Source: Nonomuraea deserti (GTDB lineage: Bacteria; Actinomycetota; Actinomycetes; Streptosporangiales; Streptosporangiaceae). Taken from it: 51,269 nucleotides of DNA. Positions 16,782 through 25,341 of this stretch are shown here, one piece after another (position 1 is the first letter of the stretch; each line of letters opens with the position of its first letter). Both the position numbers and the translations under genes were made by a program. The notes beneath the pieces are model-generated. The model made no database searches and had not been told where the DNA came from. It saw nothing but the letters and a program-made list of their open reading frames with translations. Where the stretch lies: assembly GCF_004348685.1 (NCBI RefSeq), contig NZ_SMKO01000053.1:1-51269 (forward strand), in the 5' to 3' direction.

Positions 16782-18218
16782 ATGGAAACGCTGATAGCGG
16801 CTTTGCGGTCGCTGCTGCCCCACGACTCGGTGATCACCGATCCCGTACGCCTGCGCACGTACGAGTGCGACGGCCTGACCTACCACCGGGCGACCCCCGG
16901 CGTGGTCGTGCTGCCCGCCACGGCCGAGCAGGTCGCCCGTGTGGTGCGCCTGTGCAACGACTTCGGCGTGCCCTTCGTGGCCAGGGGCTCGGGCACCGGC
17001 CTGTCAGGAGGCGCGCTCCCCCGCGAGGACGGCGTGCTCATCGTCACCTCGAAGATGCGCGCGATCCTGGAGGTCGACCTGGACAACCGCAGGGCGGTGG
17101 TCGAGCCGGGCGTCACCAACCTGGCCATCACCGAGGCCGTGCGCGACCGGGGCCACTATTACGCCCCCGACCCCTCCAGCCAGCAGATCTGCTCGATCGG
17201 CGGCAACGTCGCGGAGAACTCCGGCGGCGCCCACTGCCTGAAGTACGGCTTCACCGTCAACCACGTCGAGGCCTGCGAGATCGTCACCCCCGACGGCGAC
17301 CTGGTGACGCTCGACCGCATGGACCCCGGTTATGACCTGCTGGGGGCGTTCGTCGGCTCGGAGGGCACGCTCGGCATCGCCACCAAGATCACGGTACGCC
17401 TCTGCCGCGCGCCCGAGTCGGTGACCACGGTGCTGGCCGCGTTCGGGAGCATCGAGCAGGGCGGCGAGGCCGTCTCGGCGATCATCGGTGCGGGCATCGT
17501 GCCGGCCGCGATCGAGATGATGGACGCGCTGGCCATCGAGGCGGCCGAGGCGGCGGTGGCCTGCGCCTATCCCGAGGGCGCCGGCGCCGTGCTCATCGTG
17601 GAGCTCGACGGGCCCGCCGCGGAGGTGGAGCGGCAGTTCGCCCAGCTCAGGGAGATCTGCTCGGGCGCGTTCGAGTTGCGCGTGGCGGCCGATCCCGCCG
17701 AGCGGGCGGCGATCTGGAAGGGCCGCAAGTCGGCGTTCGCGGCCGTGGGGCGCATCAGCCCGGCCTACATCGTCCAGGACGGCGTGGTGCCGCGCACGTC
17801 GCTGCCCGGCGTGCTGGCCGCCATCGACCGGCTCTCGGCCGAGCACCGGATCAAGGTGGCCAACGTCTTCCACGCGGGCGACGGCAACCTGCACCCGCTG
17901 GTGCTGTTCGACGACGCGGAGCCGGGCGCGGGCGAGCGGGCCGAGGTGGTCTCCGGCGCGATCCTCGACCTGTGCATCGAGCACGGCGGCTCGATCACGG
18001 GCGAGCACGGGGTCGGGGTCGACAAGTCACGTTACATGCCGAGGATGTTCAGCGAGGACGACCTGGACACCATGCAGCTCGTCCGGTGCGCGTTCGACCC
18101 CCGGGGCCTGGCCAACCCGGGCAAGGTGTTCCCCACGCCGCGGTTGTGCGGCGAGGTGCCGGGCGTGCGCAAGGGCGTGCACCCGCTGGTCGAGTCGGGG
18201 AAGGCGGAGCAGTTCTGA
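16782..18218 (+). CDS. glcD: Glycolate oxidase FAD-linked subunit GlcD
   Basis: A 478-aa catalytic subunit that oxidises glycolate (or a related 2-hydroxy acid) to glyoxylate. The N-terminal FAD_binding_4 domain shows VARGSGTGLSGGALP, DPSSQQICSIGGNVAENSGG-like and GSEGTLGI; the C-terminal FAD-oxidase domain has VANVFHAGDGNLHP and SITGEHGVGVDK. A GTG at 16779 and an ATG at 16782 are adjacent; AAAGGGGG upstream suits either. It starts 36 bp after aceB and its stop shares one base with the glcE start. D-lactate dehydrogenase is an alternative, but the GlcDEF trio with malate synthase favours glycolate. Confidence 0.93.
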   Translation: METLIAALRSLLPHDSVITDPVRLRTYECDGLTYHRATPGVVVLPATAEQVARVVRLCNDFGVPFVARGSGTGLSGGALPREDGVLIVTSKMRAILEVDLDNRRAVVEPGVTNLAITEAVRDRGHYYAPDPSSQQICSIGGNVAENSGGAHCLKYGFTVNHVEACEIVTPDGDLVTLDRMDPGYDLLGAFVGSEGTLGIATKITVRLCRAPESVTTVLAAFGSIEQGGEAVSAIIGAGIVPAAIEMMDALAIEAAEAAVACAYPEGAGAVLIVELDGPAAEVERQFAQLREICSGAFELRVAADPAERAAIWKGRKSAFAAVGRISPAYIVQDGVVPRTSLPGVLAAIDRLSAEHRIKVANVFHAGDGNLHPLVLFDDAEPGAGERAEVVSGAILDLCIEHGGSITGEHGVGVDKSRYMPRMFSEDDLDTMQLVRCAFDPRGLANPGKVFPTPRLCGEVPGVRKGVHPLVESGKAEQF

Positions 18219-19405
18219 TGACCCTGGCGGCGACCGGCGTGACGGTCAGGCGGGCCGGCGAGAAGGACTCCGTGAGCGGCGTGGTGCCGCGCTGGGTGGC
18301 CCTGCCCGAGACGGTGGAGGAGATCTCGGCGGTGCTGCGGGCCTGCGAGGAGCAGGACCTCGCGGTGGTGCCCGCGGGCGGCGGCACCAAGCTGCACTGG
18401 GGCCACCCGCCCGAGCGGTGCGACGTGCTGCTCGACATGTGCTGCATGAACGAGATCATCGAGCACGCGGCGGGCGACCTCGTGGTGCGGACGCAGGCAG
18501 GCGTCACCATGGACGCATTGGCCGCCACGCTCGCGGGCAAGGGGCAGGAGCTGGCGCTCGACCCGCCGTTCGCGGAGCACACGACGGTCGGCGGCACGCT
18601 CGCCACCGCGACCGCGGGCCCGCGCGCCTTCCGCTACGGCACCGCCCGCGACCTGCTCATCGGCATCACCGTCGTGCTGGCCGACGGCACCGTCGCGAAG
18701 TCGGGCGGCAAAGTCGTCAAGAACGTCGCCGGCTACGACCTCGGCAAGCTCTTCACCGGTTCCCGCGGCACGCTCGGCGTGATCGCCGAGGCGACCTTCC
18801 GCCTGCACCCGCTGCCCCCGGAGCGGCGCTGGATCGTGACCCGCACGAAGGTCGCCGACCTCGCCGGCGAGCCGCTGCGGCGTCTGGCCGCCTCCCAGGC
18901 CGAGCCCTCCGCCGTGGAGATCGACTGCCCCGACGGCCGGAACGCGACCATCGCGGTGCTGGTGGAGGGGTCGGCTGCCGGGCAGCGGGCGCCCGCCCTG
19001 CGCGACGTGCTCGGCGACGGCACGATCACGGCCGAGCCGCCGGACTGGTGGGGGCTGATCCTCATGGACGACGTGCTGCTGGAGGTGCGCTTCCCGCCCG
19101 CGCGCACGGTCGAGACGCTGGCGGCGGTGGGCGAGACCAGGTTCTCGTTCCGCGGCTCGCCGGTCACGGGACAGGCCTACCTGGAGCTCTGGGACGACGT
19201 CTCCGAGGAGGAGCTGACGGCCGTCGTCGACCGGCTCAGGGCGCGGATCGAGGCGCTGGGCGGACGGGTGACCGTTCCCGCCTCGCCGTACGAGGGCGTC
19301 GACAGGTGGGGGCATGTGAGCACGTTGCCGCTGATGCGGCGGGTGAAGGAACGGTTCGATCCCGGGCGCAGGATGTCCCCCGGCCGGTTCGTGGGAGGGA
19401 TCTAG
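18218..19405 (+). CDS. glcE: Glycolate oxidase FAD-binding subunit GlcE
   Basis: A 395-aa FAD_binding_4 protein. It starts TLAATGVTVRRAGEKDSVSG, then has VVPAGGGTKLHWG, the FAD-site stretch VGGTLATATAGPRAFRYGTARD, and KNVAGYDLGKLFTGSRGTLGVI. It is shorter and more divergent than GlcD and lacks the C-terminal HAGDGNLH motif, as expected for GlcE. The ATG overlaps the glcD stop by one base, and glcF follows after 1 bp, so the three subunits are translationally coupled. Confidence 0.93.
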   Translation: MTLAATGVTVRRAGEKDSVSGVVPRWVALPETVEEISAVLRACEEQDLAVVPAGGGTKLHWGHPPERCDVLLDMCCMNEIIEHAAGDLVVRTQAGVTMDALAATLAGKGQELALDPPFAEHTTVGGTLATATAGPRAFRYGTARDLLIGITVVLADGTVAKSGGKVVKNVAGYDLGKLFTGSRGTLGVIAEATFRLHPLPPERRWIVTRTKVADLAGEPLRRLAASQAEPSAVEIDCPDGRNATIAVLVEGSAAGQRAPALRDVLGDGTITAEPPDWWGLILMDDVLLEVRFPPARTVETLAAVGETRFSFRGSPVTGQAYLELWDDVSEEELTAVVDRLRARIEALGGRVTVPASPYEGVDRWGHVSTLPLMRRVKERFDPGRRMSPGRFVGGI

Positions 19406-19406
19406 C

Positions 19407-20609
19407 GTGGATCCTGAGCTGATCAACGACTGCGTGCACTGCGGGTTCTGCCTGCCGACGTGCCCGACGTACGCGTTGTGGGGCGAGGAGATGGACTCGC
19501 CGCGCGGCCGTATCCACCTGATGAAGCAGCACGTCGAGGGCACGCCCATCACCCCGGAGATGGCCGGGCACTTCGACGCCTGCCTGGGGTGCATGGCGTG
19601 CGTCACGGCGTGCCCGTCCGGAGTCCAGTACGACCGGCTGATCGAGCAGACCAGGGTCGTGGTCGAGCGGGAGCACGTGCGCGAGCCGGAGGACCGGGCC
19701 GTGCGCGGGATCGTGTTCAGCCTCTTCCCCTACCCGCGCAGGCTGCGGCTGCTGCGCCCGACGATGTGGCTGGCCGGGCGGATGGCGCCGTTCCTGGCCC
19801 GGGTGCACCCCGGCCTCGGCTCCATGGCAGGGCTGGCGCCGCGGGTGGAGCACCGCCAGCGTATGCCGCGCGTCGTCAGGGCTAGAGGTGAGCGCAGGGC
19901 CGTGGTCGGCATGCTCACCGGCTGCGTACAGGGGGAGTTCTTCCCCCAGGTCAACGCGGCCACCGCGCGGGTGCTCGCGCTGGAGGGCTGCGACGTGGTC
20001 ATCCCGCGGGGCCAGGGCTGCTGCGGCGCGCTCAGCGTGCACTCCGGGCGCGCCGAGCAGGCCAGGAGGCTCGCCCGCCGCACGGTCAGGATGTTCGAGA
20101 AGGCGGGCGTCGACACCGTCGTGGTGAACGCGGCCGGATGCGGCTCCTCCATGAAGGAGTACGCCGAGCTGCTCGGCCGCGAGCCCCGGTTCAAGGTCGC
20201 CGACCTGTCCGAATATCTCGCCGAGCTGGGCCCCGTGGCCAAGCGGCACCCCCTGCCGCTCACCGTCGCCTACCACGACGCCTGCCACCTGGCCCACGCC
20301 CAGGGCATCCGCGACCAGCCGCGCGAGCTGCTGCGCGGCATCCCCGACCTGGAGCTGCGCGAGATCCCCGAGTCGGCCGTCTGCTGCGGGTCCGCGGGCA
20401 CGTACAACATCCTGCAGCCGCAGGCCGCCCAGGACCTCGGCGACAGGAAGGCCCGCGCGGTCGGCACGACCGGCGCCGGCCTGCTGGTCTCCGCCAACCC
20501 CGGCTGCACCATGCAGATCGCCGCCGCCATGCGGCGCGCCGGCGAGGACATCAGGGTGGCGCACACGGCCGAGGTGCTCGACGCCTCGCTCCGCGGTGTG
20601 CGCCTATGA
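19407..20609 (+). CDS. glcF: Glycolate oxidase iron-sulfur subunit GlcF
   Basis: A 400-aa protein that passes electrons from GlcDE to the respiratory chain. Two 4Fe-4S motifs are present: CVHCGFCLPTCP near the N-terminus and CLGCMACVTACP about 55 residues later. Two CCG (heterodisulfide-reductase-like) domains follow, with GCCGALS and VCCGSAGTYN. The GTG start lies 1 bp after the glcE stop. The stop overlaps the IclR gene start (ATGA). Confidence 0.94.
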   Translation: MDPELINDCVHCGFCLPTCPTYALWGEEMDSPRGRIHLMKQHVEGTPITPEMAGHFDACLGCMACVTACPSGVQYDRLIEQTRVVVEREHVREPEDRAVRGIVFSLFPYPRRLRLLRPTMWLAGRMAPFLARVHPGLGSMAGLAPRVEHRQRMPRVVRARGERRAVVGMLTGCVQGEFFPQVNAATARVLALEGCDVVIPRGQGCCGALSVHSGRAEQARRLARRTVRMFEKAGVDTVVVNAAGCGSSMKEYAELLGREPRFKVADLSEYLAELGPVAKRHPLPLTVAYHDACHLAHAQGIRDQPRELLRGIPDLELREIPESAVCCGSAGTYNILQPQAAQDLGDRKARAVGTTGAGLLVSANPGCTMQIAAAMRRAGEDIRVAHTAEVLDASLRGVRL

Positions 20610-21358
20610 GCGTCCAGTCGGTCGAGCGGGCGCTCGACGTGCTGGAGGCGCTGGCCGAGCACGGGGGCGAGGCGGGCCTGTCGGAGATCGCCGCCAGGAC
20701 GGGCCTGCCGTACGGGACCATCCACCGGCTGCTGCAGACGCTGCTCGCCCGCGGCTACGTACGCCAGGAATCCGACCGCCGGTACGCCCTCGGCGGCGGG
20801 CTCGTGCGTCTGGGCGGCATCGCGGAGAGCATGGTCGCTGTGTGGGCGCAGCCGTACCTCGCCAAGATGGTCGAGCTGTCCGGCGAGACCGCCAACCTGG
20901 CCGTGCTCGAAGGCGACTTCATCGTCTACGTGGCCCAGGCGCCCTCGCCGCGCAGGCTGCGGATGTTCGCCGAGGTCGGCAGGCGGGTGCTGCCGCACAG
21001 CACGGCGGTGGGCAAGGTGCTGCTGGCGGGGCGGCCGGCTTCCGAGGCGGTCGCCGTGTTCGAGCGCACCGGCATGCCGCGGCGCACCCCCAACACCATC
21101 ACCGATCTGACCGCCATGCTCGCCGAGCTCGAACGGGTCAGGTCGTGCGGCTACGCCATGGACCTGGGCGAGGAGGAGCTGGGCGTGCACTGCCTGGCCG
21201 TGCCCGTCTGGGACGGCGACCGGGTGGTGGCCGCGATGTCGGTGTCGGGCCCCGCGGAACGCATCGACGGGCTCGACCGCGACGAGCTGGCGGAGGGCAT
21301 GCGTAAGATCGCGCTGGACTTCGGAAACGAGCTCAGCCCGGTCGCCGGCGGAAGTTGA
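20606..21358 (+). CDS. IclR family transcriptional regulator
   Basis: A 250-aa protein with an N-terminal winged helix (LSEIAARTGLPYGTIHRLLQTL) and a C-terminal IclR effector domain ending GVHCLAVPVWDGDRVVAAMSVSGP. It overlaps glcF by 4 bp (ATGA) and is therefore part of the aceB-glcDEF transcript. Its ligand is likely glyoxylate, glycolate or a related acid, by analogy with IclR/AllR-type regulators of glyoxylate metabolism. Confidence 0.93.
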   Translation: MSVQSVERALDVLEALAEHGGEAGLSEIAARTGLPYGTIHRLLQTLLARGYVRQESDRRYALGGGLVRLGGIAESMVAVWAQPYLAKMVELSGETANLAVLEGDFIVYVAQAPSPRRLRMFAEVGRRVLPHSTAVGKVLLAGRPASEAVAVFERTGMPRRTPNTITDLTAMLAELERVRSCGYAMDLGEEELGVHCLAVPVWDGDRVVAAMSVSGPAERIDGLDRDELAEGMRKIALDFGNELSPVAGGS

Positions 21359-21468
21359 GTAGTCAACCAGTTTCTGGCCCCCTGACGTGCGGGAACGCGG
21401 CGGATCCCTCTCACCGGCCGCGAAGATCCCCGTGAGAAGCTCCGTGCGGCGAAGTATGCTGTTGCGGT

Positions 21469-22209
21469 ATGAGCAACACCGCGACCGTGCAATCAGTAGA
21501 TCGGGCCATCGCCATCCTGGAAATCCTCGCCCGTGAGGGTTCGACCCGAGTGACGGACCTCGCGACGGAGCTCGACGTGCACAAGTCCACGGCGTTCCGG
21601 TTACTCGCCGCTCTCGAGCAGGGCGGACTGGTGGAGCAGAGCAGCGACCGCGGCCGCTACCAGCTCGGATTCGGCGTGGTGCGGCTGGCCGGCGCCGCCA
21701 CGGCCCAGCTCGACCTGTCGCGTGAGGGCAGAGACGTGTGCCTGCGCCTGGCCGAGGAGATCGGCGAGACCGTCAACATCGCGGTCCCACAGGACGGCGA
21801 CGCGGTCAACCTCACCCAGATCCGCGGCCCCGCCGCGATCAGCGGGCACAACTGGGTCGGGAAGAGCACCCCCGCGCACGCCAGTTCCAGCGGCAAGGTG
21901 CTGCTGGCCTTCGGCGCCCTGCGCATGCCCGACGAGCTCGACCACTACACCCCCAGGACGATCACCTCCAAGGAGGAGCTGGAGCTCGACGCCATCAGGG
22001 AGCGCGGCTGGGCCGCGGCCGTGGAGGAGCTCGAGGTCGGGCTCAACGCGGTCGCCGCGCCGATCAGAGGCAACGACGGCTCCGTCGTGGCCGCCGTCAG
22101 CGTCTCCGCACCCTCCTACCGGCTGACGCCGGCCCGGCTGCCCGAGGTGGGCGAGCTGCTGGTCGAGGGCGCGCGGGAGATAAGCCAGCGCATGGGCTAT
22201 TACCGTTAA
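21469..22209 (+). CDS. IclR family transcriptional regulator with a TTA codon
   Basis: A 246-aa IclR protein, with winged helix SVDRAIAILEILAREGSTRVTDLATELDVHKSTAFRLL and effector domain 75-246. It is distinct from the preceding regulator, with 110 bp between them and so probably its own promoter. TATGCT lies about 7 nt before the ATG, which would fit a leaderless transcript. Codon 45 (21601-21603) is TTA, rare in such GC-rich genomes. Targets unknown; the glycolate cluster or a gene outside the window are options. Confidence 0.92.
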   Translation: MSNTATVQSVDRAIAILEILAREGSTRVTDLATELDVHKSTAFRLLAALEQGGLVEQSSDRGRYQLGFGVVRLAGAATAQLDLSREGRDVCLRLAEEIGETVNIAVPQDGDAVNLTQIRGPAAISGHNWVGKSTPAHASSSGKVLLAFGALRMPDELDHYTPRTITSKEELELDAIRERGWAAAVEELEVGLNAVAAPIRGNDGSVVAAVSVSAPSYRLTPARLPEVGELLVEGAREISQRMGYYR

Positions 22210-22212
22210 GGC

Positions 22213-22425
22213 ATGTGCAGAAGCATCAAGACCCTCCGTCCCCCGTACACCGAGAGCGTGACCGAAGAGGACGTACGCGCGGCGGCGCTGCAGTACGTCA
22301 GGAAGATCTCCGGCTTCCGGGCACCCGCCGCGCACAACGCGGAGGCGTTCGACCGGGCCGTCGAGACCATCACCCGGGCGTCCGAGGAGCTGCTGGGGGC
22401 GTTGCAGGTTCGCGGGAGCCGCTGA
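22213..22425 (+). CDS. DUF2277 family small protein
   Basis: A 70-aa protein starting MCRSIKTLRPPYTESVTEED, with the conserved core AALQYVRKISGFRAPAAHNAEAFDRAV. This is the DUF2277 family, widespread in actinobacteria and of unknown function. It begins 4 bp after the IclR stop, so the two are probably co-transcribed. It is convergent with the next gene, 9 bp away. Confidence 0.85.
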   Translation: MCRSIKTLRPPYTESVTEEDVRAAALQYVRKISGFRAPAAHNAEAFDRAVETITRASEELLGALQVRGSR

Positions 22426-22434
22426 CCGGCCCGG

Positions 22435-22857
22435 CTACGACGAGGTGCGGGCCACGGGCCGGCCGCCCGAGCAGGTGATCGTGAGCTCGATCTCCTCGCC
22501 CTCTTCAGGCTCGAACTCGACCTTGGTCACCCGCGCGGGCCCCGGCTCGACGCCGTCCGCCGCATAACCCTGGGCGGGGCTCCACGAGCGCAGCGTCACC
22601 CGGTCGCCGTCGCACGAGGCGATCACGGTCCCGCCCGGGCTGCGGATCAGCTTCTCCTGCCGGGGCCTGGCGGGCGAGCCGGTCGGCGTCGCGACCGCGC
22701 GCGCGGTCGCCGTGGCCAGGGCCGCGCGCACCTCCGGCCCGGTGAGCACGTGGCTGGAGGCGCCGGTGAGGCCGTTGCCGAGCAGGCCGAGCACCGCCAC
22801 GCCCGCGCCGGTCGCGGCGACGGCGGTGGCGGCCCAGGCCAGGACGAGTCTCTTCAT
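22435..22857 (-). CDS. Exported or membrane-anchored protein of unknown function, candidate target of the adjacent two-component system
   Basis: A 140-aa protein with an N-terminal hydrophobic signal/anchor (residues 4-30, VLAWAATAVAATGAGVAVLGLLG). The extracytoplasmic part has a Pro/Thr linker and a small beta-rich domain with two cysteines (ASCDGD and TITCSGG) that could pair. I do not recognise a family. It is divergent from the response-regulator gene, and its upstream region carries three CTTA boxes at 11-bp spacing, matching those upstream of the PepSY gene. Confidence 0.75.
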   Translation of the reverse strand: MKRLVLAWAATAVAATGAGVAVLGLLGNGLTGASSHVLTGPEVRAALATATARAVATPTGSPARPRQEKLIRSPGGTVIASCDGDRVTLRSWSPAQGYAADGVEPGPARVTKVEFEPEEGEEIELTITCSGGRPVARTSS

Positions 22858-22882
22858 CGGCTCCCAGCCTCCCCCCTCTACG

Positions 22883-22910
22883 GCTAAGACCAGGTTAAGG
22901 CGACCCTAAG
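22883..22910 (-). promoter_or_regulatory. PmrA-like response-regulator box (three CTTA hexamers, 11-bp period)
   Basis: On the minus strand CTTAGG (22910-22905), CTTAAC (22899-22894) and CTTAGC (22888-22883) are each separated by 5 bp. A weaker CTTGGG lies 10 bp further upstream. The last box ends 25 bp before the start codon at 22857. Direct repeats at 11 bp are typical of OmpR/PhoB-family regulators, and CTTAA-N5-CTTAA is the known PmrA/BasR box. The response-regulator gene starts on the other side. Confidence 0.6.
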
Positions 22911-22951
22911 GCGGCCCAAGGCATCGCCATCGAGCGTCTACGTTCATGTAC

Positions 22952-23632
22952 ATGGCTGACATCCTGCTCATCGAGGACGACGTGGCGATCCGCACGGCGC
23001 TCAGCCGCGGGTTGCGCGAGCTCGGCCACGCCGTCTCCTCCTCGCCGACGGCGCTGGACGGGCTGCGGCTGGCCGTACAGGACCGTCCCGACCTGATCGT
23101 CCTCGACCTGGGGCTGCCCGATCTCGACGGGGTGGAGCTGCTGCGCATGTTGCGGGCGGTCAGCCGGGTGCCGGTCATCGTCGCGACGGCCCGCGACGGT
23201 GACGCGGAGATGGTGCCGGTGCTGGACGCGGGCGCCGACGACTACGTGGTCAAGCCGTACAGCGCGGCGCAGCTCGACGCCCGGGTCAGGGCCGTGCTGC
23301 GGCGATCGGGCGGCGACTCCGCGCCGGAGCCGCTGGCGGTGGGAGCCCTGCGGGTGGATCCCCGGGCGCGGACGGCCACGCTGGACGGGGCGGCGCTCGA
23401 CCTGACGCCGCGCGAGTTCGACGTCCTGCACTATCTCGCCGCGCGGCCGGGCGAGGTGGTCACCAAGCGGGAACTGCTGACGGAGGTGTGGCAACTCCCC
23501 TACGGCGGGGCCGACAAGACGGTGGACGTGCACCTGTCGTGGCTGCGCAGGAAGCTCGGCGAGACGGCGTCCGAGCCCTGCTACCTGCACACGGTCCGCG
23601 GCGTCGGCGTCAAGCTGGTCGAGCCGTCATGA
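22952..23632 (+). CDS. OmpR/PhoB-family response regulator
   Basis: 226 aa from the ATG at 22952 (an ATG at 22946 would add two residues). The receiver domain has the acidic pair in LLIEDDVAI, the phospho-acceptor Asp in IVLDLGLPDLDG (about D50), the switch Thr in VIVATARDG and the Lys in VVKPYSA. The C-terminal winged helix (about 130-226) ends LRRKLGETASEPCYLHTVRGVGVKL. The stop overlaps the kinase start (ATGA). There is no clear ribosome site, so the transcript may be leaderless. Confidence 0.95.
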   Translation: MADILLIEDDVAIRTALSRGLRELGHAVSSSPTALDGLRLAVQDRPDLIVLDLGLPDLDGVELLRMLRAVSRVPVIVATARDGDAEMVPVLDAGADDYVVKPYSAAQLDARVRAVLRRSGGDSAPEPLAVGALRVDPRARTATLDGAALDLTPREFDVLHYLAARPGEVVTKRELLTEVWQLPYGGADKTVDVHLSWLRRKLGETASEPCYLHTVRGVGVKLVEPS

Positions 23633-24867
23633 GGCGGTGGCTCGCGCTGCTGGTCGCCGCGACCACGTCTCTCGTGCTGATCGCGCTGCTGGTGCCGATG
23701 GCGTTGCTGATCCGCGCCGTGGCCGAGAACGGCGCCATGAGCAGGGCCACCGCCGCGGCCGAGTTCGTGGCGGTGGCCGTGGGCACGCCCGACCTGACGC
23801 TGGCCGTGCAGCAGGCGGGGCGTCCCGTGACCGTGTTCCTGCCCGGCGGCGGCACGGTGGGCGGGCCCGCTCCCCGCTCCGACGCCGTACGCCTGGCCTC
23901 GACCGGACGCAGCGTCACCGCCGCGGCCCCCGGGGGCAGGGAGGTGCTGGTCTCGGCGCAGACGCTGGAGGGCACGGCCGTGATCAGGGTGTTCGTGCCG
24001 GACGCCGAGCTGGCCAAGGGGGTGCGGGAGGCGTGGCTGGCGCTGCTCGTGCTCGGGCTCGCCCTGGTCGTGCTGGGCATCGTGCTGGCCGACCGGCTGG
24101 CGCTGGCCGTGACGCGGCCCGTGGACGGGCTCGCCGGGGTCTCGCACCGGCTGGCCGGCGGCGACCTGTCCGCCAGGGCCGAACTCGGCGGTCCCCCCGA
24201 GGTGCGCTCCGTGGCGCTGGCGCTCAACCATCTCGCGAGGCGGATCGACGACCTGCTCGCGGCGGAGCGGGAGTCGGTGGCGGACCTCTCGCACCGGCTG
24301 CGTACCCCTCTGACAGGCCTCAGGCTGGACGCGGAGTCGCTGCGTGACCCGGAGGAGAGGGCGCGCGTGCAGAGCCGGGTCGACGCGCTCCAGCGCGCGG
24401 TGAGCGCGGTCATCACGGACGCGCGGCGGCGCTCGGCGGGCCGGGACGCGTGCGACGCGGCGGCGGTGGTGCGGGAGCGGGTGCGGTTCTGGTCGGTGCT
24501 GGCCGAGGACCAGGGACGGGACGTGTCGCTCTCGCTGCCCGACGCCCCGCTGCCGGTGGCGGTCGGCGCCGAGGAGCTCGCCGCCTGCGTGGACGCGCTG
24601 CTCGGCAACGTCTTCGCGCACACCCCCGAAGGGGTTCCCATGGCGGTGCGCCTCGGGCCGCGCGACTCCGGGGCCCTGCTGGTGGTCGAGGACTCCGGCC
24701 CCGGCTTCGACCCGGCGCTGCTGGAGCGCGGCACCAGCGGGGGCGGCTCGACCGGGCTCGGCCTCGACATCGCCCGCCGCACCGCCGAGTCGTCGGGCGG
24801 CGGCCTGACCGTCTCCACGGCCGCCGCGGGCGGCGCGCGCGTGGAGGTCGTCCTGGCCTCCGCCTGA
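23629..24867 (+). CDS. Sensor histidine kinase
   Basis: About 412 aa. Two membrane spans (about 5-28 and 125-150) flank an extracytoplasmic sensor of roughly 95 residues. HAMP (about 155-205), the phospho-acceptor His in DLSHRLRTPLTGL, and an ATPase domain follow, with N-box LLGNVFAHTPEG, G1 DSGPGFD and G2 GGGSTGLGLDIA. The ATG overlaps the response-regulator stop by 4 bp. The signal is unknown; the adjacent PepSY protein suggests an envelope signal such as metal or antimicrobial stress, as in other TCS-PepSY loci. Confidence 0.95.
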   Translation: MRRWLALLVAATTSLVLIALLVPMALLIRAVAENGAMSRATAAAEFVAVAVGTPDLTLAVQQAGRPVTVFLPGGGTVGGPAPRSDAVRLASTGRSVTAAAPGGREVLVSAQTLEGTAVIRVFVPDAELAKGVREAWLALLVLGLALVVLGIVLADRLALAVTRPVDGLAGVSHRLAGGDLSARAELGGPPEVRSVALALNHLARRIDDLLAAERESVADLSHRLRTPLTGLRLDAESLRDPEERARVQSRVDALQRAVSAVITDARRRSAGRDACDAAAVVRERVRFWSVLAEDQGRDVSLSLPDAPLPVAVGAEELAACVDALLGNVFAHTPEGVPMAVRLGPRDSGALLVVEDSGPGFDPALLERGTSGGGSTGLGLDIARRTAESSGGGLTVSTAAAGGARVEVVLASA

Positions 24868-24914
24868 CCGTCGCGCACGGGAGACCCTTGCCGCCGGCTC
24901 GGCTCCAGCCCGGT

Positions 24915-24942
24915 CTTAACCACGGCTTAGCGCGCGATTAGC
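24915..24942 (+). promoter_or_regulatory. PmrA-like response-regulator box upstream of the PepSY gene
   Basis: CTTAAC (24915-24920), CTTAGC (24926-24931) and ATTAGC (24937-24942) are each separated by exactly 5 bp. The array ends 23 bp before the PepSY start at 24966. This is the same motif, period and distance to the start as the array at 22883-22910. Confidence 0.6.
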
Positions 24943-24965
24943 GGCGATCGCGGTTGCGTGGAGTC

Positions 24966-25295
24966 ATGCGAATCACGAAGAAGTTCATCGTTGCCGGCGC
25001 CGGGGTCGTCACGCTCGTCGCGGGCGGTGGCGCGGCTCTCGCCGCCACCACCGCCGCCGCGCCCGCCCCGAAGGTCACGGCGGAGCAGGCCATCGAGATC
25101 GCGCACAAGCAGGTGGCGGGCACCTGGGTCAGCGAGCTCGACTTCGACTCCCAGGGCACGCGGGCGGACGTGTGGGAGATCGAGCTGACGAAGGGATCAC
25201 AGCGGCACGAGCTGAAGATCGACGCCGCCACGGGCAAGGTCACCAAGAACGAGACGGAGCAGGCGGACGAGGACGACGACGACAACGACGACTGA
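24966..25295 (+). CDS. Secreted or anchored PepSY-domain protein
   Basis: A 109-aa protein. The signal peptide (residues 1 to about 27, ending AALAATT) is followed by one PepSY domain (VTAEQAIEIAHKQVAGTWVSELDF to HELKIDAATGKV) and a very acidic tail of Asp/Glu after about residue 95. PepSY domains often inhibit peptidases or sense envelope stress; the acidic tail could bind cations. GGAG sits only 2 nt before the ATG. It follows the kinase after 98 bp and has its own boxed promoter. Confidence 0.88.
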   Translation: MRITKKFIVAGAGVVTLVAGGGAALAATTAAAPAPKVTAEQAIEIAHKQVAGTWVSELDFDSQGTRADVWEIELTKGSQRHELKIDAATGKVTKNETEQADEDDDDNDD

Positions 25296-25310
25296 TCCGC
25301 ATTCCGTGAG

Positions 25311-25341
25311 GAAACGCCGGGCCACTGTGGCCCGGCGTTTC
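25311..25341. terminator. Bidirectional terminator between PepSY and tetR genes
   Basis: GAAACGCCGGGCC (25311-25323) and GGCCCGGCGTTTC (25329-25341) form a perfect 13-bp stem with a 5-nt loop (one more A-T pair is possible). It overlaps the stop codon of the convergent tetR gene by two bases and can serve both genes. Confidence 0.8.
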
